Shown here: positions 30,901-39,349 of the stretch, in pieces | Layout: each line of letters opens with the position of its first letter | How positions within the stretch are numbered: the first letter of the stretch is position 1 | Assembly: GCA_001399795.1 (NCBI GenBank) | Contig: LIHK01000054.1 | Location: 375 to 52,931, forward strand | DNA: 52,557 nt | Origin: Candidatus Bathyarchaeota archaeon BA2 | GTDB lineage: Archaea; Thermoproteota; Bathyarchaeia; Bathyarchaeales; Bathyarchaeaceae | Direction of reading: 5' to 3' | Notes under the pieces: model-generated | The model's database searches: none | Told to the model about the DNA's origin: nothing | What the model saw: the letters and a program-made list of their open reading frames with translations, nothing else | Position numbers and translations under genes: made by a program

Positions 30901-30972
30901 TAGATCGAGGGACGCTTGTATTCCTGCTATTCCGCCGCCGACGACTAGTACGGCTCCTACCTTGTCTTTCAT
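27958..30972 (-). CDS. hdrA: Fused double HdrA (HdrA flavin module plus complete HdrA), 1004 aa
   Basis: Two FAD modules (VLVVGGGIAGIQASLDLA; GLVIGGGLSGMTAALELA), HdrA N-domain IGAFICHCGINIGGVVNV mid-protein, C-terminal 2x[4Fe-4S]. Confidence 0.93.
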   Translation of the reverse strand: MKDKVGAVLVVGGGIAGIQASLDLADSGFKVYLLDESPTIGGTMTQLDKTFPTNDCAMCILAPKLVTAGRHPNIELVMGGEIRSVEGEEGNFKVKLIRRPRRVNEEKCTGCGVCAQKCPVEAIDEFNQGLSERCAIYVKYPQAVPLVFAIDRDKCIGCGTCQEVCKAGAIEYDEEEKEIVLNVGSIVLAPGFEEFDPSLKSEYGYGRYPNVISSIEFERILSASGPYGGMVLRPSDGEVPRRVAFIQCVGSRDAKLGNNYCSFACCMYAIKESIIAKEHNPDLQCTIFFMDMRAFGKEFDAYYSRAEEEYGVRFVRSRVSRVEEVPESQNLIVRHVVEEEPKDEEFDLVVLSVGMRPPKGVEGLAKAFGIKLNKYNFCSTETFSPLETSRPGIYVCGTFAAPKDIPESVAQASGAAAKAASIIATERGKLTVIKELPSEIDVSGEEPRIGAFICHCGINIGGVVNVPEIVEYVKTLPNVVYAEENLYTCSQDTQKRIREKIKEHNLNRVVVASCTPRTHEPLFRETIREAGLNIYLFEMSNIRDQCSWVHMHEHEKATEKAKDLVRSIVAKARLLKPLKKPMINVVPVGLVIGGGLSGMTAALELAKQGFDVHLVEKEKELGGNLRHIHYVLGSEDPQERLSSIVKEVSENEKIHVYLGAEIANIEGYVGNFKTTLNHNGEKKEIDHGIVIVATGAIEYKPTEYLYKEDERVLTQRELEERLAKGEFNAKTVAMIQCVGSRNEERPNCSRICCVQAVKNALKIKELSSETDVYVFYKDVRTYGLNEDYYREAASRGILFIRYDDENKPRVSRENGPLKVLAMEPVLKTWLPIEPDLLVLSAATIPNPDNQRISEMLKVPLTKDGFFLEAHMKLRPIDFATEGVFLCGLAHSPKLIEESISQACGAAARAITILSKKALEVEGAIASVNEDLCSGCRICEALCEYGAIKMEGKDGKLVSTVLEALCKGCGVCGSSCPTGAISMLHFTDDEILAQVRAALREKKHD

Positions 30973-31745
30973 CTTCCCACCTCCAGCGCAGTGTATAATG
31001 GAGATGTCCCCTCGACTCTGTCAACCGTGATCAAGCCTCTTCGTCTCATAACCACTACGTGACGTAGCACCGTCTTGGAATCTAAGTCCAGACGCTCGGA
31101 CAACTCCTTGACGGACAAGGGTTTCTCCTTAACCAAAAGATAAATTCTGTTGCGCACAAATTCAGTGTCGATAACTTCGTTCAGGATTTTATCAAGCTCT
31201 TCCTCTGAGACTTTTTCTCCATACACGTTTCCATCATCAATCATCGTTTTCTCTCTGCCCACCAATAGTCGCAGTCTAAAGTCTTCTGCCGCTGCCTTGG
31301 CTGCTAATACACCTGCCAGTATGTTCTTGTCTGGTTTGTCTCCAGCCAACGGAGATGGACCCAGAGCTTTTATTTGTTCTACAAAATCCTTGACAAGTTC
31401 CGCAAATCGCCCACCCTCCGAGGCGGAGACCCATTCAAGACGTAGACGTCCCACCTCCAAACTAGTTCGCGCCAGAAGTTTTTTCAACACATTTATCTTA
31501 CGCTCAGCATAAAGGTTGCCAGATATATAGTGGCAGTCGCCAATATGGCAACCCATCACCAGGACGCCGTCGGCGCCTTGGGCCAGCGTTTCCAGAACGA
31601 TGACTGGCTCAACCCTCCCGCTGCACATCAACCTTATTATCCTTATGTTTGTCGGGTAGGATATTCTGCTAACTCCCGCTAAGTCAGCGCCAGCATAAGA
31701 ACACCAATTGCAGAGGAATCCAACTATTCTTGGTTCAAACGTCAT
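30969..31745 (-). CDS. MvhD iron-sulfur domain fused to a C-terminal winged-helix/HTH domain
   Basis: FLCNWCSYAGADLAGVSR, MCSGRVEP, GCHIGDCHY; C-terminus KPLSVKELSERLDLDSKTVLRHVVVMRRRGLIT. Confidence 0.88.
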   Translation of the reverse strand: MTFEPRIVGFLCNWCSYAGADLAGVSRISYPTNIRIIRLMCSGRVEPVIVLETLAQGADGVLVMGCHIGDCHYISGNLYAERKINVLKKLLARTSLEVGRLRLEWVSASEGGRFAELVKDFVEQIKALGPSPLAGDKPDKNILAGVLAAKAAAEDFRLRLLVGREKTMIDDGNVYGEKVSEEELDKILNEVIDTEFVRNRIYLLVKEKPLSVKELSERLDLDSKTVLRHVVVMRRRGLITVDRVEGTSPLYTALEVGR

Positions 31746-33475
31746 GCGGATGTCCTCCCTAAAGCAGCGAGAGCCTGGGCCATCACCTGTTCGCTGGTAA
31801 AGTGACGCATTTCAATAGCCCTTTCAGGGCAAGTTGCCGCGCAGACTCCGCATCCCTTACAAACAACTTCCGTCACCCTAGCAACGCCCTTCTCATCCTT
31901 CTCTATGGCGCCGTACGGGCAAAGTTTCACGCAAGTTCCACAGCCGCTACACAAATTCTCGTGCACTACAGCCGTTATCGCCTCGGTTCGTAAACGTTTA
32001 AGAGCCATGGGAATAGCCGCCCTGGAAGCAACCCCAAAAGCTTGCGATACGCTTTCCGGCGTGTCTTTGGGGCTGTGAGCCGTGCCACAAACATAAATTC
32101 CGTCGGTCGCGAAGTCTATGGGCCTTAACTTGACATGAACCTCAAAAAAGAAACCATCTGGACCAAGTGGCACCTTAAGTATTTGAGACAGCTCCCTCGC
32201 GTCTTCATGCTGGATAAGGGGCGTCGACAATACTACTAGGTCGCTTCCGATTTTAAGTTCCTCATTGAGGAGTGCATGATAAACGTTGACGGTTAGTTCT
32301 CCGTTTTTTCCAGAAACAACTCTTGGAGATTTTTCTTGGAGGTATTTAACGAACTTAACTCCTTTGTCTTGGGCCGTTCGATAATGTTCTTCATAATGTT
32401 TTCCATAGGTTTGGAGCTCTCGGAAAAGGATGTAGACATCGGTGTCTGGATGCAAATCCTTTATGAGCAGGGCATTTTTGATGGCGGTCATGCAACATAT
32501 TCTAGAACAGTAAGTCCGGCCTTCTTTCTCCCTAGCCCCAACGCATTGAATCATGACTACACTTTCCGGCTTCTTCAACTGACCGTCCTTAAGAAGCTGC
32601 TCAAGCCTAAGCTGAGTTATTACGTTGTCGTATTCACCGTATCCATACATGCCAACGGGCTCAAAAATGGGGGCTCCTGTGGCCACGATTATGGTGCCTG
32701 CCTCAAAGTTTGCAGTTTCGTCGTTTGCCTTTTGAACCGTGACCTCAAAGTTTCCTATGAACCCTTTAACCTGCTTGACAACTGTTGACGTTAACACCTC
32801 TATACTTTTGTTCGACTTCACGGAGTTGACGACATGGTTTAGGCTTTCGGAAGCATCTTGCATGGTTGGATACAACTTGTACAGATGTCCAAGCATCCCG
32901 CCGAGTTCCGGTTCTTTCTCGACTATGTGAACCTTAAAACCTTGGTTGGAGAGGCAAAGTGCGGCGGTCATGCCTGAAATGCCGCCGCCGATGACTAGGG
33001 CTGAGGGCGTTACGTCTATTTCTGGTTCTTCCAGAGGCTTGAGTAAACGAGACTTGGCAACAGCCATGCGAACAAGGTCTTTTGCCTTTTCTGTAGCCCC
33101 TTCAGGTTCATGCATGTGCGCCCATGAACATTGATCTCGGATATTCGCCATCTCAAAAAGGTACTTGTTTACTCCAGCTTCTTCACAAGCGCCTCTGAAA
33201 AGTGGCTCATGGGTTCTAGGCGTGCAAGAAGCCACGATAACCCTGTTAAGATTGTACTTTGCTATACCTTCCTTTATCTTGCTTATACCCTCTGAGGAAC
33301 ATGTGTAGAGATTTTCCTCTGCGTAGACGACACACGGCAACTTTTTGGCGTATTCCACCACTTCAGGTACGTTAACAACGCCGCCTATGTTGATGCCGCA
33401 GTGGCAGACGAAAACACCAATTCTAGGAGTTTCCTCTTCCATACTTTCCATTTCAATTCTCCTCACTAGCCACAA
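31742..33475 (-). CDS. hdrA: HdrA (complete module, 577 aa)
   Basis: IGVFVCHCGINIGG, ALVIGGGISGMTAALCL, CSGCGTCVKLCP, CKGCGVCAATCP; colinear with the C-half of 27958..30972. Confidence 0.92.
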   Translation of the reverse strand: MWLVRRIEMESMEEETPRIGVFVCHCGINIGGVVNVPEVVEYAKKLPCVVYAEENLYTCSSEGISKIKEGIAKYNLNRVIVASCTPRTHEPLFRGACEEAGVNKYLFEMANIRDQCSWAHMHEPEGATEKAKDLVRMAVAKSRLLKPLEEPEIDVTPSALVIGGGISGMTAALCLSNQGFKVHIVEKEPELGGMLGHLYKLYPTMQDASESLNHVVNSVKSNKSIEVLTSTVVKQVKGFIGNFEVTVQKANDETANFEAGTIIVATGAPIFEPVGMYGYGEYDNVITQLRLEQLLKDGQLKKPESVVMIQCVGAREKEGRTYCSRICCMTAIKNALLIKDLHPDTDVYILFRELQTYGKHYEEHYRTAQDKGVKFVKYLQEKSPRVVSGKNGELTVNVYHALLNEELKIGSDLVVLSTPLIQHEDARELSQILKVPLGPDGFFFEVHVKLRPIDFATDGIYVCGTAHSPKDTPESVSQAFGVASRAAIPMALKRLRTEAITAVVHENLCSGCGTCVKLCPYGAIEKDEKGVARVTEVVCKGCGVCAATCPERAIEMRHFTSEQVMAQALAALGRTSA

Positions 33476-34784
33476 GTGCTATTACTTCGGCGGCTCTAGC
33501 AGCCGCTCCACTGGACTGCGCGACTGATTCTGGGATGTCTTTGGGGCCTTGAGAGTATCCGCATATAAAAATGCCGGGAACATTTGTGTCGACTGGTGCG
33601 AATAGCGGGTCTTTAGATTTGAAGAAACCGTGTTCATCAAGCTCTGCTCCAAGGATTTTCTCCAACTTGGTATTACTGTCGTTAGGAATCAAAGCTGGAC
33701 AGAGCACAACTAAGCCCACTTTTAACTCCTTTACTTTTCTGTCCAGTGTATCTTCATATCGGACTATGAGATCCCTTGTTTTCGGGTCTTCTATAATTTC
33801 GTCTGGTCGCCCCCTGATGTACTCTACGTCCCACTCTTCTCTCGCCCTCGTAACGAATTCTTGGAAGCCCTTTCCAAAGACCCTAAGCTCTATGTAAAAT
33901 ATGTAAACTTCAACTTCAGGCTTATGCTCTTTTAAGATGATGCTCTCCTTTGTAGCGTACATGCAGCATACGCTAGAGCAGTAGGGGAAACACTTCTTTC
34001 TCTGGCTCCTTGAGCCGACGCATTGTATGAAAGCTATTTCATTCGGCTCTTTGCCGTCTGATGGCCTTAAAAGCTTGCCACCGGTGGGGCCGGATGCGTT
34101 AACTAGACGCTCAAGCTCTAGAGACGTTATAACGTTCTTGTATTGTTTGTAGCCGTATTCTCCAATTATGGACGGATTGAAAAGGTTGAAACCTGTGGCG
34201 ATGATTATAGCTGAGACGTTAATTGTGAGTTCTTCTGGTTTCTTGTCAAAGTCTACGGCGTTGGCTTGACAGAACTTTTCGCATATTTTGCACACGCCTT
34301 TCTGGAAGTATAGGCAGTTATCTTTGTCAATTGTTGCAACCCTAGGTACGGCTTGTGGGAAAGGCAGATAAATGGCCCTTCTCATTCCTAGCCCCATCTC
34401 AAATTCGTTAGGCACCTTTATTGGGCATTTTTGCATACATGTACCGCAGCCTGTGCATTTACTCTCGTCAACGAACCTCGGATTCCTCAAAACTTTCACA
34501 GTGAAATTTCCGGCTGAGCCGCTGACCTCTTCTACTTCAGAGTAGGTGAGCAACTTAATGTTCGGATGGCGGAAGCATTCGATCATCTTGGGCGCGAGGA
34601 TGCAGATTGAACAGTCCATTGTTGGAAAGGTTTTGTCCAGTTGAGCCATCCTTCCGCCAATGCTCGGAGTTTTCTCCACTAGGTAGACCTCTAGTCCTCT
34701 GTCGGCAAGGTCTAGGGATGCCTGTATCCCCGCGATGCCACCGCCAATGACCAAGACAGAACTTTTCTCTCTCAATAGATCCAC
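33453..34784 (-). CDS. HdrA-like flavin/iron-sulfur protein lacking the HdrA N-domain (443 aa)
   Basis: VLVIGGGIAGIQASLDLA, CTGCGTCMQKCP, CLYFQKGVCKICEKFC; colinear with the N-half of 27958..30972; 23-nt overlap with the next gene. Confidence 0.9.
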   Translation of the reverse strand: MDLLREKSSVLVIGGGIAGIQASLDLADRGLEVYLVEKTPSIGGRMAQLDKTFPTMDCSICILAPKMIECFRHPNIKLLTYSEVEEVSGSAGNFTVKVLRNPRFVDESKCTGCGTCMQKCPIKVPNEFEMGLGMRRAIYLPFPQAVPRVATIDKDNCLYFQKGVCKICEKFCQANAVDFDKKPEELTINVSAIIIATGFNLFNPSIIGEYGYKQYKNVITSLELERLVNASGPTGGKLLRPSDGKEPNEIAFIQCVGSRSQRKKCFPYCSSVCCMYATKESIILKEHKPEVEVYIFYIELRVFGKGFQEFVTRAREEWDVEYIRGRPDEIIEDPKTRDLIVRYEDTLDRKVKELKVGLVVLCPALIPNDSNTKLEKILGAELDEHGFFKSKDPLFAPVDTNVPGIFICGYSQGPKDIPESVAQSSGAAARAAEVIALVASEEN

Positions 34785-34787
34785 CGC

Positions 34788-36260
34788 TTATACGATTTCA
34801 TTAACTGGCTTTCCACCTTTCAGATACTGACTAATCGAATCAGCAACCATTTTCCCGGCAGCGATGGCCTCAATAACGGTCGCTGGCCCCGATATCACGT
34901 CTCCCCCGGCAAACACACCCGGCAAACTCGTTTCTAAAGTAACCGGGTCTACCAAAACGGTATTTCTGCGAGTAACCGCAACATCTTTGGGAAGAAACGA
35001 GAGGTCCGGTGTTTCACCAATAGCTGGTATCACCGTATCAACAGTCATAGCATATTCAGAGCCTTTGATTGGTATTGGCCTCCTTCTCCCAGTCTCATCA
35101 GGCTCTCCCAACATCATCCGGATGCACTCTATAGCGGCGACGTGTCCGTCTTCGCCTAAGATTCTACTCGGAGACACCAAAAACTGAATGTTCACTCCCT
35201 CTTCCTCCGCCTCTTTCACTTCCCAAGGATTCGCCGGCATCTCCTCCCTTGACCTTCTATACAAAACACATACCTCTTTTGGTCCAAGTCGAAGAGCTGT
35301 TCTCGCTGCATCCATGGCGACGTTGCCGCCCCCAATTACTGCAACCTTAGCTCCAAGTCTAACTTTTCTCCCCCTGTTTGTTTCACTGAGCAGGTCAAGA
35401 GCGTGAATAACACCTTTCAGCTCTTCACCTTCAATGCCGAGTTTTCCACTTTTGTGGGCTCCAACGGCGATAAGAATTGCTGCATGCTCACTTTTTAAAA
35501 GATCGTCAAATGTGAGGTCTTTGCCAATAGCCGTATTTGTTCTGATCTCTATTCCCAAGTTCTTTATGTATCGTATTTCAGCGTCTAGCACCTCTTTGGG
35601 AAGCCGATACTGGGGTATTCCCACCCTCAACATTCCACCGGGCTCGGGCAACGACTCAAAAACTGTAACAGGAAATCCCATCCTAGTTAAGTCGTAAGCA
35701 GCTGTAAGTCCCGCTGGGCCAGAACCAATTATAGCTATTTTTTCCTTACGTGTTTTAGGTATAGGCGCTGTTTTTTCCTTCTCATAATCGCCAACAAAAC
35801 TTTGAATAGTATCAAAAACCAGTTTGTCAACCTTGCTGCGCTTAAGTTCCTCTTCGCAAGGACGAAGGCAGAGCCAACTATAAGTTGCAGCGAAAGGAAA
35901 TTCCTGTCTGAGTAGATTTAACGCTTCCCTCAGTTTACGGGGTGCATCTAGCAAATAATCTTTTTCAACAGCCAATTCTCTTACTAACACGAAAATCTCT
36001 GGTAGCTTCAACTCCTGGGGGCATCTATCGTAACATCGGTAACACCTTGCGCATAACCAAAGTCCAACTTCTCCCAGGACATCCTCCAGATCAAGAAAGA
36101 ACTTTTGAAAAAAAACTCTTGGGTTATAATGTCTTGGAAAAACTCTTACAACTGGACAGGTTGAAGTGCAGGTTCCGCATTCATAACAGTATCTTAACTT
36201 ACTAGCGTCTAATGATCTCTTTGAAAGTTCTTTTGATATTTTTGTCGTTTGAAAGCTCAT
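34788..36260 (-). CDS. HdrC-like 4Fe-4S domain fused to GltD/NfnB-like FAD-NAD(P) oxidoreductase
   Basis: CYECGTCTSTCP and CARCYRCYDRCP, then [28 protein letters not shown] and [21 protein letters not shown]. Confidence 0.9.
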   Translation of the reverse strand: MSFQTTKISKELSKRSLDASKLRYCYECGTCTSTCPVVRVFPRHYNPRVFFQKFFLDLEDVLGEVGLWLCARCYRCYDRCPQELKLPEIFVLVRELAVEKDYLLDAPRKLREALNLLRQEFPFAATYSWLCLRPCEEELKRSKVDKLVFDTIQSFVGDYEKEKTAPIPKTRKEKIAIIGSGPAGLTAAYDLTRMGFPVTVFESLPEPGGMLRVGIPQYRLPKEVLDAEIRYIKNLGIEIRTNTAIGKDLTFDDLLKSEHAAILIAVGAHKSGKLGIEGEELKGVIHALDLLSETNRGRKVRLGAKVAVIGGGNVAMDAARTALRLGPKEVCVLYRRSREEMPANPWEVKEAEEEGVNIQFLVSPSRILGEDGHVAAIECIRMMLGEPDETGRRRPIPIKGSEYAMTVDTVIPAIGETPDLSFLPKDVAVTRRNTVLVDPVTLETSLPGVFAGGDVISGPATVIEAIAAGKMVADSISQYLKGGKPVNEIV

Positions 36261-36710
36261 CGCCTCGACAAACCCCTTTCAGACGGTTTCGTCTATTTTT
36301 AACTTTTTAGAGTTTTTACGTAAGTAAACTGCCTTATTAACATAATGCCAGCCCACAGATGGTTTTCCTTCATGGCAGAAACCTTATCACCGCTACGCCA
36401 GATCAGGTTGTTCAAGGCTGATCTCTCCTTTAGAAACTACGTGTAGCATATTTTTCCAGTATAAATCTTTCTTTAACTGGAGCTAAGCCAGTATCTCAAA
36501 CCTAATTACTGATGCTGCGTGGCGCAAAGTTGAAGGAATAACGAAGCCTTTTGGGAGCGCTCATATAGACAGGGCGGCGGGACCATGCAAACGATGCCTA
36601 ATATCCACGCTGTTAGCAAAATACACTCGTTTTAACCGAACGACATTAAAAATGTAGAGAGATTAAAGAAATTGAACGAATTCGCAGAGCCATTTAGTGA
36701 TTTTAGGGGT

Positions 36711-36848
36711 TTAAACGAAACTTCTCCACTTTTCTGGTTCTATGCAACAACAAGCGCAGTTGAGGCAACGGCAAGGATCGGAGTCAACCCACTTTTTGCC
36801 GATACGAACTTGATAAAAAATTCCACATTTGTTACATAGCGCGGTCAT
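36711..36848 (-). CDS. 45-aa cysteine-rich putative zinc-binding protein
   Basis: MTALCNKCGIFYQVRIGKKWVDSDPCRCLNCACCCIEPEKWRSFV*, 8 Cys; ATG overlaps the end of the upstream ORF. Confidence 0.5.
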   Translation of the reverse strand: MTALCNKCGIFYQVRIGKKWVDSDPCRCLNCACCCIEPEKWRSFV

Positions 36849-37220
36849 ATACCTTCGCTCTCATTAACAAATTGTCATAGTCCCTGCGATCAGAAACATT
36901 GATCGTCTTCATCACCTTTTCTTTTTTTATGTTTATTGTTTTGTCGCAGATTTCGCACAATCTTTCGGTTATCAACGTAACTTCAAAATCCTTGTTTTCC
37001 ATTTCCCGAACTTCACAGTCTGCAACGCCTTTTTCAACGCTTTTAAACTTTGTAGACTTTTTTCTATGAGAATTTTTCCATCTTTCATCGGGATCCACCT
37101 TAAGGAATCGCCATCTTTGAGCTTCAACAATTTGAATATCTTGGCTGGGACAGTCGTTCTGTGCTTATACTTTCTGACCGTGACCTTCGTTTCTTCTATG
37201 TAGAGGGCATCTTCTAACAT
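36832..37220 (-). pseudogene. AbrB-domain protein with CxxC tail, apparently split by a 1-nt frameshift at a T6 run (plus strand)
   Basis: VTVRKYKHRTTVPAKIFKLLKLKDGDSLRWIPMKDGKILIE in one frame, KKSTKFKSVEKGVADCEV...LCEICDKTINIKK in another; run at 37058-37063. Confidence 0.55.
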
Positions 37221-37430
37221 TTTAACCCCTGAATTAATTATTGAACCGTCATAATTATTTTGGGTATGCTAGAACATTAAATATTTACTACTAAATTAGA
37301 GTAACTTTGAATATTGGAAGATAATGATGTTTTGGTATACTACCAAAACTAATCAAGTGGACGTAGAAGGTGAAAAAAATGATGTGGGAAGATTTCATAG
37401 CCCTTGTGGTTGCAGGATTGGGCTTGAGAG

Positions 37431-37604
37431 GTGGTTAACGTAAACGGAAAAGTTGTAACCATCGCTGTGGTAATTATCATAGTAGCTATTGTCGTATACG
37501 GCTATTTTGGTAGTCCAGGCGAAACGATAAAAGTGTCAGGTGCATGGGCCCTCTACCCGATGATGGTCAAGTGGGCCGAAGAATACCATAAGATCCGTCC
37601 ATAA
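37431..37604 (+). pseudogene. Truncated phosphate-binding (PstS-like) protein N-terminus
   Basis: GTG-start VVNVNGKVVTIAVVIIIVAIVVYGYFGSPGETIKVSGAWALYPMMVKWAEEYHKIRP*; PstS-like SGAxALYP motif then stop. Confidence 0.65.
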
Positions 37605-37625
37605 GGTTTTGAGGAGTTTACTAAA

Positions 37626-38393
37626 ATGAATTTAGGATTAGAACTACTCATATTTTTATTTGTAATGGCGTTTATTTGCGAGCTAATAGATACTTCGATA
37701 GGAGGAGGATATGGAACTATTTTGACTCCAGTAGCTATATCCATAGAGATACCTCTAGTAGTAATAATTCCGGCGATACTATTCTCTGAGATATGCACAG
37801 GGTTTGGAGGAGGATTATGTCATCATAAGTTTAAAAATGTAGATTTCAAAGTGGTTGGGTTAGACTTTCTTCTAGGATTTGTCGGAATTACATCAGGCAT
37901 TTTAACCGGCATAAGTATTCCTCCATTCTGGTGGAGATTCTGGATAGCTACGATAGTTCTAGGATGTGGAATCCTAATGTTATTTACTTTGAAAGAACGT
38001 TACATAGTGAAAGGAGAATTTAGACTAAGAAATGATATACCGCTCACCATTGTATGCTCTTTTAATAAAGGAATTTCGGGGGGAGGATATGGACCAGTAA
38101 GTACTGCTGGTTTAATCGCCATCAAAGCAAACCCTAAGAAAGCTGTTGGCTCCACGATATTATCTGAAGGATTAGTTTGTTTCATAGGTTTTGCAATATT
38201 TGTATTACTTGGTAAGGCGTCATGGCAATTAAATCCATTAACATTTTGCATCACTATTGGAGCTCTATTGGCTACATATCCAGCAGCATGGATTACTGCT
38301 AAGCTGGGCGCATATAAACTAAAGGCTTTAGTAGCCGTTCTAATCATATTTCTAGGCATCTGGTCATTCATTAAGTTGTTTAAGTTGGTTTAG
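37626..38393 (+). CDS. TauE/SafE family membrane protein (sulfite exporter-like)
   Basis: DTSIGGGYGTILTPVAI and GISGGGYGPVSTAGLIAIKANPKKAVGSTILSE duplicated TauE motifs. Confidence 0.88.
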   Translation: MNLGLELLIFLFVMAFICELIDTSIGGGYGTILTPVAISIEIPLVVIIPAILFSEICTGFGGGLCHHKFKNVDFKVVGLDFLLGFVGITSGILTGISIPPFWWRFWIATIVLGCGILMLFTLKERYIVKGEFRLRNDIPLTIVCSFNKGISGGGYGPVSTAGLIAIKANPKKAVGSTILSEGLVCFIGFAIFVLLGKASWQLNPLTFCITIGALLATYPAAWITAKLGAYKLKALVAVLIIFLGIWSFIKLFKLV

Positions 38394-38477
38394 GAGATAG
38401 AAAAGATTACTTGAATACAGAAAGAAAATTTAATTTTTAATGTAGGAATTCACTGGCACTAGGAGATTTTAGTCATC

Positions 38478-38841
38478 GTGATCAGAAGAGAAAAGTTATT
38501 CGAGGAAAAACTTGCTGTACTTGGATTCTTCAGGTGGTGGATGGGGTCCAATACTCATGCCAGCTTTCGTAGCAACGGGTTCGAATCCCAGAAAGGCTGT
38601 GGGAACAGTGGAGTTTACTGAGCCAATAATCTCTGTAGCTACGTTTGTAACCTTCGGCCTCATTATAGGGTTTGAGAGTTTTCTGTGGAGCATAGTCCTT
38701 CCCATGGTGATAGGGGGAATTATCCTATCTCCAGTAGCCGCTTACGTATGTTCAAAGATACCTCGAAGACTGTTAGGAATACTCGTTGGATTGTGAATTG
38801 CGGCTCTGAATACTCGAACGTTGATAATGGTGCTACTATGA
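38478..38841 (+). pseudogene. Degenerate TauE/SafE gene
   Basis: KLFEEKLAVLGFF then a frame break into SSGGGWGPILMPAFVATGSNPRKAVGTVEFTE; TGA replaces a codon before IAALNTRTLIMVLL. Confidence 0.7.
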
Positions 38842-38858
38842 AAGTGGAGGAACGTTGA

Positions 38859-39122
38859 ATGCGAAAGCCTTATATGCGTGCGCAAGTGCAGGAGGATAAA
38901 ATAGCTCAAAAACGTTCTCATCAATTAATACTGGAATCTCTTGGAATGATTGTCAGCATGCATTCGGCCACTTCCTCGAAATTAGCAGTTGTTGCTGGGA
39001 TCGTAGTCATGGCCATAGCCGATGGCTTATCTGATTCTATAAGCTTACGTACTGCTGAGGAGGCGGAAGTTGAGAAAGGGGGAGGCAAACTATCAGACTC
39101 CCTAATCGCACCACAGCAGTAG
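38859..39122 (+). pseudogene. Probable VIT1/CCC1-like transporter fragment
   Basis: SSKLAVVAGIVVMAIADGLSDSISLRTAEEAEVE resembles one segment of VIT/CCC1 proteins; too short for a full family member. Confidence 0.45.
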
Positions 39123-39349
39123 ACCACACTAACTGGATTTTTCCTGTCTCCCTTGCTTTTCTTACCGCCTTTAAATAAACCTCTTCCTTTAGCCTAAAGC
39201 CATGTTTTTACCAACCCGCTTAAAACATCCAAAACTCGCAGATTAATTTCGTTCGATCGATAGTTTTCATGGATTCATCCATCCTATCCAAGAAATAATC
39301 AGCTAAATATTTATAACGCTTGACAACATCCTTCTCCTAGTGAACATAT

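Noticed and set aside
33453-33475. Frameshift or intron joining HdrA-N and HdrA-C
   Set aside because: A normal stop/start overlap with plausible Met starts; both products are complete modules, so fission/fusion is simpler.
36480-36660. Possible ORF remnant TDAAWRKVEGITKPFGSAHIDRAAGPCKRC in a long intergenic stretch
   Set aside because: No recognised family and no clean start; insufficient support.
38577-38589. GGGTTCGAATCCC resembling a tRNA T-arm
   Set aside because: Only a 3-bp stem, no acceptor, D or anticodon arms around it, and it encodes the conserved TGSNPRKAVG of the TauE fragment.
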